From assembly GCA_964545315.1 (NCBI GenBank), contig CAZJGI010000006.1, positions 1 to 64,000 of the forward strand: a stretch of 64,000 bases of DNA. Direction: 5' to 3'. The notes beneath the pieces were generated by a model. The model did not search any database. It saw only the letters and a program-made list of their open reading frames with translations, and was not told the origin of the DNA. Below are positions 1 to 7,532 of the stretch, piece by piece; the first letter of the stretch is position 1, and each line of letters opens with the position of its first letter. The translations under genes and the position numbers were made by a program. This DNA is from JAAYJR01 sp964545315. Its GTDB lineage: Bacteria; Bacteroidota; Bacteroidia; Bacteroidales; Prolixibacteraceae.

Positions 1-125
1 GAAAATTTTTAAGTTAAATCGATAATTAATCATTTGTTTGTTTAAAATCGAGGAATATCAAATTAAATTTGCCGCATTATGTTGAGTTATGGAATTAAAC
101 ATAAATAACTAATATTTATAAAAAC

Positions 126-1808
126 ATGAAGAAGTTATCATTTTTTGCAGCATTGATTTTGCTGGCCCAAATGGTTTTTGCCGGCGGTTTATTAACCAAT
201 ACGAATCAGAGTGCACAGTTTATCCGCATGATGTCAAGAAATGCATCAACGGGTATAGATGCCGTTTATTTCAATCCTGCAGGATTGAGTAAAATGGAAG
301 ACGGGTGGCACTTTGCAGTTTATAACCAGACAATTTTCCAGACCAAACCGGTAGATAGTAAATTTCCCTTATTGAATGACGGGAAGTATGAAGGTAAGGT
401 TAATGTTCCTGTTTTTCCAACAGCATTTGCTGTATATAAAATGGAAAATTGGGCTTTCTCGCTTGGATTTGGCCCAAATGCAGGTGGCGGTTCTGCTACC
501 TTCGAAAGAGGACTGCCGTCATTTGAGATTCCAATTACCAAGGTAGTACCTGCATTGTCAGGATTAACCCAGATTAATCCTGCTCTTGATGTAAGTGGTT
601 ATTCCGCAGATCTGGCATTTGAGGGTAATTCTGTTTTCTGGGGCATTCAGTTAGGCGCTACTTATAAAGTAAATGATATTTTCTCTGTTTATGGTGGTGT
701 AAGGTATTTACCGTCCAAAAACTCTTATGCAGGAACTATTGAAAATATTAAATTAAAAGTTGGCAGTGAATATATTGCTGCTCCCACATGGTTAACAGGT
801 GCCTCAGAGACAGTTAGCGGGATCGCAGTTCAGGCAAGCGGTGCAGCAACTTTATATACCGGTGCAGCGAACAGTGCTCAGCAGTTAATTACCGGAGGAG
901 CAGGCAACTTTACCATTGCGCAGGTTCAATCCAACGGATATATTACATCTGCGGAGCGTGCTGCATTTGAAGGTGCCCTTTTAAACCTTGGATTAAATTC
1001 TGCTCAGATCGCAGCCTTGAACATGAATCAGGTAAAAACTTATTTTTCTAACGGTGCTGCTACATATGCTGCTACGGCAACTCAATTAAATAGTGTGGCG
1101 GATGATTTAGAGGACACTGCCGGATTACTGGGAGATAAAGAAGTGGACACAGAGCAGACCGGCGCAGGATTTACCCCAATGATAGGTATCAACCTTTCTC
1201 CGGTTGAAAACCTTAATATTGCAGTAAAGTATGAGATGAAGACCAAGCTGGAGCTAACAAATAATACAACCGTTGATGATCTTGGCCTTTTCCCTGATGG
1301 GGCACCTTACCGTAATGATATTCCTGCTGTTCTCGGCCTAGGGGCAGGGTATGATGCAGGACTGGTGGAAGCCCAGCTCTCTTATACTATGTATTTCAAC
1401 AAAGGAGTGAACTGGGGATCTAATACCAGGGACCTTGCAATCTGGAAAGAGGCGGACCCGACTAAAATAAGGGAAAGGGAAATTGATAAAAACGGTATGG
1501 AACTGGGACTTGGACTGCAATTTAATGTATCTGACAAATTTGCATTCAGCCTGGGCGGACTATATGGTGATATGGGTATAGCTGACAGCTATCAGAGCGA
1601 TTTCAGTTATAGCAACCCTTCAGTTACCGGCGGAGCAGGAATTATGTGGAAACTTACTGACTTGTTGACTCTGGATGCAGGGTTTTCAAATACATTCTAT
1701 CAAGATCAAACAGTGTCTTTCAATGATCCTGATGCAGGAACTTATAAAGAAACATTGGGTAAAACTACAATGAACTTTGCTATAGGTATCTCTTACAGTA
1801 TATTTTAG
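126..1808 (+). CDS. OmpP1/FadL-family outer membrane transporter
   Basis: A 560-residue predicted outer-membrane beta-barrel of the FadL/OmpP1/TodX family, which moves hydrophobic compounds such as long-chain fatty acids across the outer membrane. The N-terminus is a clear signal peptide (MKKLSFFAALILLAQMVFAG), followed by the family-typical start of the mature protein with an NPAG motif near residue 50. The rest has alternating hydrophobic strands with glycines and ends in an aromatic residue (ISYSIF), as expected for insertion by BAM. An Ala/Ser/Asn-rich stretch at about residues 225-335 looks like an insertion relative to the minimal family and may form an extracellular or hatch-domain loop. 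The gene stands alone and is closed by a strong terminator at 1853-1906. TAAATTTG at 64-71 resembles a -7 box, but the nearest TTG is 23 bp away, so the promoter is uncertain. The substrate cannot be told from sequence. Confidence 0.9.
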   Translation: MKKLSFFAALILLAQMVFAGGLLTNTNQSAQFIRMMSRNASTGIDAVYFNPAGLSKMEDGWHFAVYNQTIFQTKPVDSKFPLLNDGKYEGKVNVPVFPTAFAVYKMENWAFSLGFGPNAGGGSATFERGLPSFEIPITKVVPALSGLTQINPALDVSGYSADLAFEGNSVFWGIQLGATYKVNDIFSVYGGVRYLPSKNSYAGTIENIKLKVGSEYIAAPTWLTGASETVSGIAVQASGAATLYTGAANSAQQLITGGAGNFTIAQVQSNGYITSAERAAFEGALLNLGLNSAQIAALNMNQVKTYFSNGAATYAATATQLNSVADDLEDTAGLLGDKEVDTEQTGAGFTPMIGINLSPVENLNIAVKYEMKTKLELTNNTTVDDLGLFPDGAPYRNDIPAVLGLGAGYDAGLVEAQLSYTMYFNKGVNWGSNTRDLAIWKEADPTKIREREIDKNGMELGLGLQFNVSDKFAFSLGGLYGDMGIADSYQSDFSYSNPSVTGGAGIMWKLTDLLTLDAGFSNTFYQDQTVSFNDPDAGTYKETLGKTTMNFAIGISYSIF

Positions 1809-1852
1809 GAGTTTATATGGCAGTATCATAAAGATTTTATAACATCTCTGTT

Positions 1853-1906
1853 AAAGGAGGGAATTTTTTGGATATAACAAATTCATAAAGTTCCCTCCTT
1901 TTTTTT
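1853..1906 (+). terminator. Rho-independent terminator after the FadL-like gene
   Basis: Arms AAAGGAGGGAA (1853-1863) and TTCCCTCCTTT (1891-1901) are perfectly complementary and run directly into a T tract. They lie 45 bp after the stop of the FadL-like gene. Confidence 0.85.
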
Positions 1907-1947
1907 CGATTATTAGACAGTTTGAGTTAAGTGTCAGCACTGATATT

Positions 1948-1982
1948 AAAAAAACAGCCGGCCGTTATCATAAACAGCCGGC
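1948..1982 (-). terminator. Rho-independent terminator for the reverse-strand lipoprotein/serpin genes
   Basis: Read on the minus strand, a 10-bp stem (GCCGGCTGTT with AACGGCCGGC, one G-U pair, loop TATGAT) is followed by TGTTTTTTTT. It lies 62 bp beyond the stop of the 217-residue lipoprotein gene and faces the terminator at 1853-1906, so the two transcription units end back to back. Confidence 0.8.
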
Positions 1983-2044
1983 ATTTGAGAACTAACTTTG
2001 CAGTAAAGCCTGATGATCGGGTATCTTATTATATTTTTAGGATA

Positions 2045-2698
2045 TTAATCAATTTTGAATATCATAAAATAATTTTCTTCACCTTCCTGGTCAGCAAAAA
2101 CACTAAATTCCTCAACACCTTCATTTATAAGGTCTGTGATGTCAAAACAGATATTTTTTGTAATAAAAGCCTCACACATATCTCCGTTTGAGTTATGTCT
2201 TATTTCAAATTCGGGAATATCTTCATGACTGTTATTTTCATTATGAATCCTTGTGAGGTTTATTATGTGATTTCTACAGCCTCCTGAATATGAAATACTT
2301 ATTTTAAGGAAATTTTCTTCAATGAAAGCTTCGTTTATGTATAAAGGATCTGAGGCAAGACTGTCGTAATTATTAGTGTACAGATCAATATATGGAGAAC
2401 ATCCTAACTCTTCAATATAAATAATGTCTGCTGCTACACCCTGATCACAAGTAGAGATGATATCAGGAATCTCTTTATACTCAATAAAAATTCTTTGGCC
2501 CTCAATAAAAATAAAATTTTCAGGGTAATAGAGAGGCTGGATACATTTACCATTATCAAGTTCGATTATAAAACGGCAGTTGTCTTGTCCCGAAAGATCA
2601 CTTACAATGCCTGTGGCCTCCAGAATAACGGTTTCATTTTTAAGGCATCCGGTTAACGTTATCAGACTAAGTGCGATATATAAAAAAATGTGTTTCAT
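2045..2698 (-). CDS. Hypothetical lipoprotein (217 aa)
   Basis: I do not recognise a family. The first 18 residues form a type II signal peptide ending in a lipobox (LTGC, Cys18), so the mature protein should be a lipoprotein facing the periplasm or the cell surface. The remainder is acidic with several cysteines and looks like small beta-rich modules. The early part (about residues 25-80) resembles an OB-like segment and the later part contains a SYSGGC motif. It is downstream of, and in the same direction as, the two serpin genes, but a hairpin at 2770-2790 separates it from them, so co-transcription is uncertain. No paralogue is visible in the window. Confidence 0.75.
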   Translation of the reverse strand: MKHIFLYIALSLITLTGCLKNETVILEATGIVSDLSGQDNCRFIIELDNGKCIQPLYYPENFIFIEGQRIFIEYKEIPDIISTCDQGVAADIIYIEELGCSPYIDLYTNNYDSLASDPLYINEAFIEENFLKISISYSGGCRNHIINLTRIHNENNSHEDIPEFEIRHNSNGDMCEAFITKNICFDITDLINEGVEEFSVFADQEGEENYFMIFKID

Positions 2699-2769
2699 TA
2701 ATATTTTGAGTTCTCAAGTTTTTATTAATAATCCGGTATGATTGATTACAATATCTATCCCCGGAAAAT

Positions 2770-2790
2770 GCGGCGATTAATTATCGCCGC
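2770..2790 (-). terminator. Hairpin between serpin 1 and the downstream lipoprotein gene
   Basis: GCGGCGAT (2770-2777) pairs perfectly with ATCGCCGC (2783-2790) around a 5-nt loop. On the minus strand it follows the serpin stop and is followed by ATTTT, a weak U tract. It probably attenuates or terminates serpin transcription. Confidence 0.5.
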
Positions 2791-2800
2791 TCCCGGGTGG

Positions 2801-4036
2801 TTAGTATTCAGGGTTATTTACCTCACCTACGAATAATATGGCACCGGTATCCTCCTCAGTGATTGCAAATACAAACGGCTTATTAACCAGGAAATATATT
2901 TTTTGAGGCTCAGGGCCAATACTGGTTGTTGTAAATGTCACTGATGTAACTGCTGCAGCTTCAGTACCCGTCTCATTTACATCTATATATGATTTGTGAA
3001 GCACGCTGCTTATATAAAGATACTCATCTGAAATCCTTGAAAAATCAGCATCTGATGTTGAAAAAGCTTTAATCATGTTCATCTTTTTCAAAACTTCATT
3101 TAGCCCTTTTTCGAAAGAAAATTTGAATCTGGGCATTGTTATATCAACACGGTCTGTCATTTCAAAAGAGTTCATCCAGCTTTGCCAGTTGCCTGCGGTG
3201 AATTCATTTATAACATCCATTGAATTTTTTCCCTCTGCCGGTAACATTACTATCATGTTATAATTACCCCGTCCGTAAGGTATTTTAACTGCACTGAACA
3301 GGTTGTTAGAGCAATAAGGTACTTTATCAAGTTTATTCATCATGGGAATCTTTAATACCGTGCCGTCGGTCATTGTGAAATTCAGGTCATGTGTACCTTT
3401 ATCATCAAACTCAACAGACCATGTGCCCTTAAAGTATATTGCATTAATAAGCAGCATCCTGTCAAGTGGATTAAGCTGCTTAACTATGGTTTCGATTTTT
3501 TTATTGGTTTTTTCAGAAACCCAGTCGTTAATAATATTAACGGATTGCTGTGATCTGAAATCCAGTTTCTGAATTTCAGCGTCATAAACTTCTCTGTTTA
3601 TATCCAGAAAGCCTGGTTTTGCTGTAAAAATGTCAGCATAAAAAATTGCATTCGCGATATTAAATGTGACATCATCATCCAGATCAAGCAGAGCTTTTAT
3701 AAGCATTTTATATGACCCGTTTATCTCACTTTCAGTGAGTCCGTTTAATTCCAGTGTTTTTTCCATCTCTTTTTTTGTGTCTCCGTCTGCACCGTTGTAT
3801 GCCATTGTCAACGCTATGGAAATACTCAAAGGTGAGATCATAATATTTTTTTCATCACTATTTTCCCTGACTTTTTGAAATATTTTTAATCCAAAGGAGT
3901 TATCTGCCTCCAACAGCCTGGATGATTTTTCGTCGAGATCAATCTCTTTTGGCCCATCCGGACTAATATCATTCTTTTGGCAGGATGGATTTACAGATAA
4001 TGTAAATAATACAATAAGTGCAATTAATGTTTTCAT
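2801..4036 (-). CDS. Serpin-family protease inhibitor lipoprotein (serpin 1)
   Basis: A full-length serpin (411 residues). An N-terminal lipoprotein-type signal (MKTLIALIVLFTLSVNPSC, Cys19) predicts membrane anchoring outside the cytoplasm. The serpin fold is visible throughout: NIMISPLSISIALTMAYNGA, the NAIYFKGTW strand, and the C-terminal signature FLVNKPFVFAI. The reactive-centre hinge reads ETGTEAAAVT, the small-residue consensus of inhibitory serpins, so this copy should be able to insert its loop and trap proteases. Aligning the hinge threonine as P14 puts Thr-Ser at P1-P1', but loop-length variation makes this tentative. The gene lies 2 bp downstream of serpin 2 in the same operon. Known Bacteroidales serpins such as miropin of Tannerella inhibit a broad set of proteases. 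The role here, against host, neighbour or self proteases, is inference. Confidence 0.93.
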   Translation of the reverse strand: MKTLIALIVLFTLSVNPSCQKNDISPDGPKEIDLDEKSSRLLEADNSFGLKIFQKVRENSDEKNIMISPLSISIALTMAYNGADGDTKKEMEKTLELNGLTESEINGSYKMLIKALLDLDDDVTFNIANAIFYADIFTAKPGFLDINREVYDAEIQKLDFRSQQSVNIINDWVSEKTNKKIETIVKQLNPLDRMLLINAIYFKGTWSVEFDDKGTHDLNFTMTDGTVLKIPMMNKLDKVPYCSNNLFSAVKIPYGRGNYNMIVMLPAEGKNSMDVINEFTAGNWQSWMNSFEMTDRVDITMPRFKFSFEKGLNEVLKKMNMIKAFSTSDADFSRISDEYLYISSVLHKSYIDVNETGTEAAAVTSVTFTTTSIGPEPQKIYFLVNKPFVFAITEEDTGAILFVGEVNNPEY

Positions 4037-4038
4037 AA

Positions 4039-5268
4039 TTAATTAAGATTTGGATTTTTAACTGTTCCAATAAATAAAACTGCACCTGTGCTTCTTTCAG
4101 TTATTGTATATAAAAATGGCTTATTTACATAAAAAGGAATTTTTTCAGGCCCTCCTGCTGAGGTGCGTTCAATGGCTACGATTGTAACCGCAGCAGCTTC
4201 AGTACCTTCCTCATTTACTTCAATGAAAGATTTATGTTTCACATAATCAATTAGCAGGTCTCCGTTTCTATTTATTCCCCTGAAATCTGCAGCAGAGGTA
4301 AAAGCAATTTTCATACCCATTTCTGAAAGAACATCATTGAGCATTATTTCATATTTATATTTGAACCTGGGGAATTTAATATCAATATTTTTCGTTATTT
4401 CAAAATTTTCCATCCATGAATTCCAGGTTTCTTTATTTAATTTTTCTGTAATATCCTTTAAATTGATCCCCGGATTGGGAAGGAAGACAGTCATATAAAA
4501 ATTATTCTCCCCGTAGGGTAACTGCACAGCACTGAATAGCTCGTTTGATGTATAAAGTGCAGTATCCAGCCTTTGCATAGTTTCAGTAATTAATTGTTCT
4601 CCGTTTTCAAGATAGAAAGGGAGCGCTTCTGTGCTTTTATTATTGAATTCCTTTTGCCAGGTGCCCTTAAAATAGATTGCATTAAGCAGGAACATTACAT
4701 GAAGAGGTGATATGCGTTCAAGAATAGTTTCAATCTTTCCATCAGTATGATCAAAAACCCAACTGTTTATAATATCCACTGCATCATCAGAACTAAAATC
4801 CAATGGTGCAACCTCTGCATCATAATATTTTTTATTAATCTTGATAAAATCTTGCTCAACCTCAAAATCATCTCTGTAATATATGGCATTGGCTATTTCC
4901 AGTTTAACTTTGGCATCCATTTTTTTCAGGGCCTCAATCAGATTGTAATATGAAGTATTTATTTCTTCTGATGTCAGCCCGGATAATCTTAGTGTTTTTT
5001 CCATATCGTTTTTAGTCTGGGTTAAAGCCCCGTTGTAAGTCATTGCCAAAGCAAGGCTCACACTGAGAGGGGAAACCATGATGTTTTCTTGGTCTTCTTC
5101 GTAAGCATAGATATAGTTAAAAAGGTCCAGTCCAAAGTCATTACTTGCTGTTATCAGTGATGCTGTTTTTTCTGTTAATTCAGGTTCGATGCCCGGATCA
5201 TCGTCAGACATGTTGCACGTAGTATTCATAATAATCATAAAGGTCAGTAAAAAAAAAGTTGCTTTCAT
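4039..5268 (-). CDS. Serpin-family protease inhibitor lipoprotein (serpin 2)
   Basis: A second complete serpin (409 residues), first gene of the tandem pair. The signal MKATFFLLTFMIIMNTTC (Cys18) again suggests a lipoprotein. Serpin hallmarks are NIMVSPLSVSLALAMTYNGA, LLNAIYFKGTW, a hinge reading EEGTEAAAVT, and FYVNKPFLYTI near the C-terminus. Its reactive loop differs from the neighbour: counting from the hinge gives Glu-Arg-Thr-Ser around P3-P1', so an arginine lies at P2 or P1 and trypsin-like or arginine-specific targets are plausible. The two paralogues are clearly similar along their length with divergent loops, the pattern expected from tandem duplication followed by specificity change. 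The upstream region shared with the divergent sigma-factor gene contains an inverted repeat at 5383-5413. Confidence 0.93.
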   Translation of the reverse strand: MKATFFLLTFMIIMNTTCNMSDDDPGIEPELTEKTASLITASNDFGLDLFNYIYAYEEDQENIMVSPLSVSLALAMTYNGALTQTKNDMEKTLRLSGLTSEEINTSYYNLIEALKKMDAKVKLEIANAIYYRDDFEVEQDFIKINKKYYDAEVAPLDFSSDDAVDIINSWVFDHTDGKIETILERISPLHVMFLLNAIYFKGTWQKEFNNKSTEALPFYLENGEQLITETMQRLDTALYTSNELFSAVQLPYGENNFYMTVFLPNPGINLKDITEKLNKETWNSWMENFEITKNIDIKFPRFKYKYEIMLNDVLSEMGMKIAFTSAADFRGINRNGDLLIDYVKHKSFIEVNEEGTEAAAVTIVAIERTSAGGPEKIPFYVNKPFLYTITERSTGAVLFIGTVKNPNLN

Positions 5269-5382
5269 AATTCAAGAGTTTTAAGCTGCAAGCCGCAAGC
5301 TACAAGAATATTCGAAAAAATTTATATTAAGTTACATGATGCCTTGTATTATTTTTTTAAAAGATGAATTTGTAACTGAAAT

Positions 5383-5413
5383 GGTTGCGTCAGTTTTTTT
5401 TGTTAACGCAACC
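5383..5413. promoter_or_regulatory. Inverted repeat between divergent serpin and sigma-factor genes
   Basis: GGTTGCGT (5383-5390) and ACGCAACC (5406-5413) form a perfect 8-bp inverted repeat with a 15-bp T-rich spacer in the 220-bp divergent intergenic region. It could be an operator, or a hairpin in an upstream transcript. No protein is assigned. Confidence 0.4.
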
Positions 5414-5560
5414 AAATTATATCAATTTTCATCTACTCAATGTTTACCGGAATCGGGGATAAACAGGTATCACAATGCTGAGAAGAGGTAAGTGACCGTT
5501 TTTCTTGCAAAAAGAGAGAAATTTATACTTACTTTTGAACTAACTATTGCAGGTTTGATT

Positions 5561-6121
5561 TTGGAAGAAATTAGAGAAATTATTGAAGAATGTGCCTCGG
5601 GTAATGTGCGTGCGCAGGAAAAACTCTACCGGATGTTTGCTCCGAAAATGTTCGGGGTATGTTTAAGATATTCCAAAGACAGAAATGAAGCAGAAGATAA
5701 CTTGCAGGAGGGATTTGTCAACGTTTTTTTAAATATTGGAAGTTTCAGGTTTGAAGGTTCTTTTGAAGGGTGGATCAGACGGATCATGGTAAATGTTGCT
5801 TTGGGTAAATACCGGAAGAATAATTTGCTTTACCCGGTTGAAGATATAGGGAATTATGAGATGCCTGATTTTTCTGATGGGATATATGAAAAATTTGGTG
5901 CTGACGAACTAATAAGTTTAATTCAGGAATTGCCTGAAAGATACAGGATGGTGTTTAACCTTTATGTAATGGAAGGTATGAATCATCAGGAGATCAGTGA
6001 AATAATGAATATTTCGGTAGGTACGTCAAAGTCTAACCTTTCAAGGGCCAGAGATATATTAAAAAGGAAAGTAAATGAACTTTACAAAGAGGTGGAATTA
6101 AAAAATAATTTGCCTGCATGA
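5561..6121 (+). CDS. ECF-type RNA polymerase sigma factor
   Basis: Sigma-70 family, ECF subgroup. Region 2 is seen as LYRMFAPKMFGVCLRYSKD...EAEDNLQEGF followed by EGWIRRIMVN. Region 4 is seen as LPERYRMVFNLYVMEGMNHQEI and then an HTH with SVGTSKSNLSRARDIL. The reading frame opens at a GTG at 5492, giving 209 residues, but the family normally starts shortly before the region corresponding to IIEECASGN. A TTG at 5561 gives the usual length, and a TACTTTTG box at 5530-5537 could be its -7 element, so I prefer the later start. The stop overlaps the next start as ATGA, implying translational coupling with the membrane protein that follows, its likely anti-sigma partner. Confidence 0.9.
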   Translation: MEEIREIIEECASGNVRAQEKLYRMFAPKMFGVCLRYSKDRNEAEDNLQEGFVNVFLNIGSFRFEGSFEGWIRRIMVNVALGKYRKNNLLYPVEDIGNYEMPDFSDGIYEKFGADELISLIQELPERYRMVFNLYVMEGMNHQEISEIMNISVGTSKSNLSRARDILKRKVNELYKEVELKNNLPA

Positions 6122-7524
6122 TGAATGAAGAATTAAATATGGACAGGTATTTTCGTGAAAAGCTTGAAGGCTTCAGTCAGGAGCCACCATCACTTGTCTG
6201 GGAAGGAATCCGGGACAGGCTGGCAGTTATTCACAGGAAAAGACGCATGGCTGTATACCGGTGGGTAGCAGTTGCAGCTATGTTGGTATTAGCTTTTATG
6301 GGTGGCTGGTATTTTAACAAGAGAGTAGAAAAAGAGGTTAACCAACTGGCAGTAAAAGAGGTAAATATTCCTGAAAATCAGGTTATTACTGACAATAATG
6401 AAATAATCCGGGACATTCCTGATGAGAAACCGGCTGAAAGCAGTGTGTATCAGATGCCTGCCGCAGATATTATACCTGCCCGTATATTAACTGCCGAATT
6501 GGATATTGATACATATTCTAGTATTGATCCATCAGATTTGCCTGTAATTGAACCTCGAAGAGAATCTGAGGATATTCTTAATGTGAAAATCAGTAAAAAG
6601 GATCCAGAACCTTTTGATGCCCGGGAAACAACTGGACAAAATGTTGAGAATACACTGGTAAAAAATGAAATATCAGAAAGTGATAAAAAGCTTATTGCAG
6701 ATAATGTGCGTTTCAAAAGTCAGCATGAAAAGGATCAGGAAAGATGGAAATTGGGCATGAATGTTTCTCCGGGCTATTCATCTTATTCAGCCAGCCATGA
6801 AAAATACTATGCCAGTAATATGACAAACAATTCAGCCGGAGGTAGCAGCGATGTCAGTGCCGGTATTTCTGTTCAATATAAAACTGCCGGGAGATGGAGT
6901 GTTGAAAGTGGCGTTTATTATGTACAAAACGGACAAAAATCAGAAAGCACCCAGCAGATGTTTGCCGGCAACTTCCGCAAAGGGGACAACACATATTCAT
7001 TAACAGAAAGGCTATATTTTAACACTGATATGGATGATGCGGAAAATAAGATGATCATGAACAGTGTTGCGGGTATTGTGGAGTTTGATAACTTTCCTCA
7101 AGGGGTTGAAATTGAAACCAGTCCTGAAATGGCAGCAAATTATGATAATTCGCTGGTCACTAAAGGTGAGTTTTCCCAGGTATTTGATTTTATTGAGATA
7201 CCCTTATTCCTTCGTTACCTGCTGATCGATTCAAAGGTTGGTATTGAACTGGTCGGGGGTGTTAATGCAGGAATTATTGTCGGAAATAATGCTTTTATTA
7301 ATAATGACTACGGGTTGCAGAATATAGGGAAAACCCGTGATATATCACCAGTAAATTTGTCAGCTTCAGCAGGATTGGGAGCATCCTATGCATTAAGCAA
7401 AAATATATCATTAGCTGTCGAACCCCGTATTAATTATTATCTGAAATCAATTAACAGTAATCCTGATGTTAATTTCAGGCCTTACAGGATAGGATTATAC
7501 ACGGGGCTCTATTATGAATTCTGA
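6118..7524 (+). CDS. Membrane protein with anti-sigma-like N-terminus and C-terminal outer-membrane beta-barrel-like domain
   Basis: The protein has 468 residues. Residues 1-42 are cytoplasmic and charged (EELNMDRYFREKLEGFSQEPP), as in Bacteroidota proteins encoded just after ECF sigma factors. One transmembrane helix follows at about 43-66 (YRWVAVAAMLVLAFMGGWYF). An acidic, low-complexity linker covers about 70-200, and a C-terminal domain of about 250 residues resembles the PorT/outer-membrane beta-barrel family (YKTAGRWSVESGVYYVQNG, FIEIPLFLRY, GLYTGLYYEF at the end). The layout would link the inner membrane to an outer-membrane barrel-like sensor. I infer that it binds and regulates the sigma factor with which it overlaps by 4 bp. 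The N-terminus lacks a recognisable zinc-type anti-sigma motif, so this role is inferred from context. Confidence 0.75.
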   Translation: MMNEELNMDRYFREKLEGFSQEPPSLVWEGIRDRLAVIHRKRRMAVYRWVAVAAMLVLAFMGGWYFNKRVEKEVNQLAVKEVNIPENQVITDNNEIIRDIPDEKPAESSVYQMPAADIIPARILTAELDIDTYSSIDPSDLPVIEPRRESEDILNVKISKKDPEPFDARETTGQNVENTLVKNEISESDKKLIADNVRFKSQHEKDQERWKLGMNVSPGYSSYSASHEKYYASNMTNNSAGGSSDVSAGISVQYKTAGRWSVESGVYYVQNGQKSESTQQMFAGNFRKGDNTYSLTERLYFNTDMDDAENKMIMNSVAGIVEFDNFPQGVEIETSPEMAANYDNSLVTKGEFSQVFDFIEIPLFLRYLLIDSKVGIELVGGVNAGIIVGNNAFINNDYGLQNIGKTRDISPVNLSASAGLGASYALSKNISLAVEPRINYYLKSINSNPDVNFRPYRIGLYTGLYYEF

Positions 7525-7532
7525 TCCGGAAT

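Noticed and set aside
1931..2191. 86-residue plus-strand frame over the lipoprotein gene
   Set aside because: It overlaps the terminators and the antisense of a gene with a clear lipobox, and has no signal or domain of its own.
5286..5306. GCTGCAAGCCGCAAGCTACAAG-like repeat upstream of serpin 2
   Set aside because: A short degenerate internal repeat of about 20 bp with no second copy seen; insufficient for a repeat-family call.
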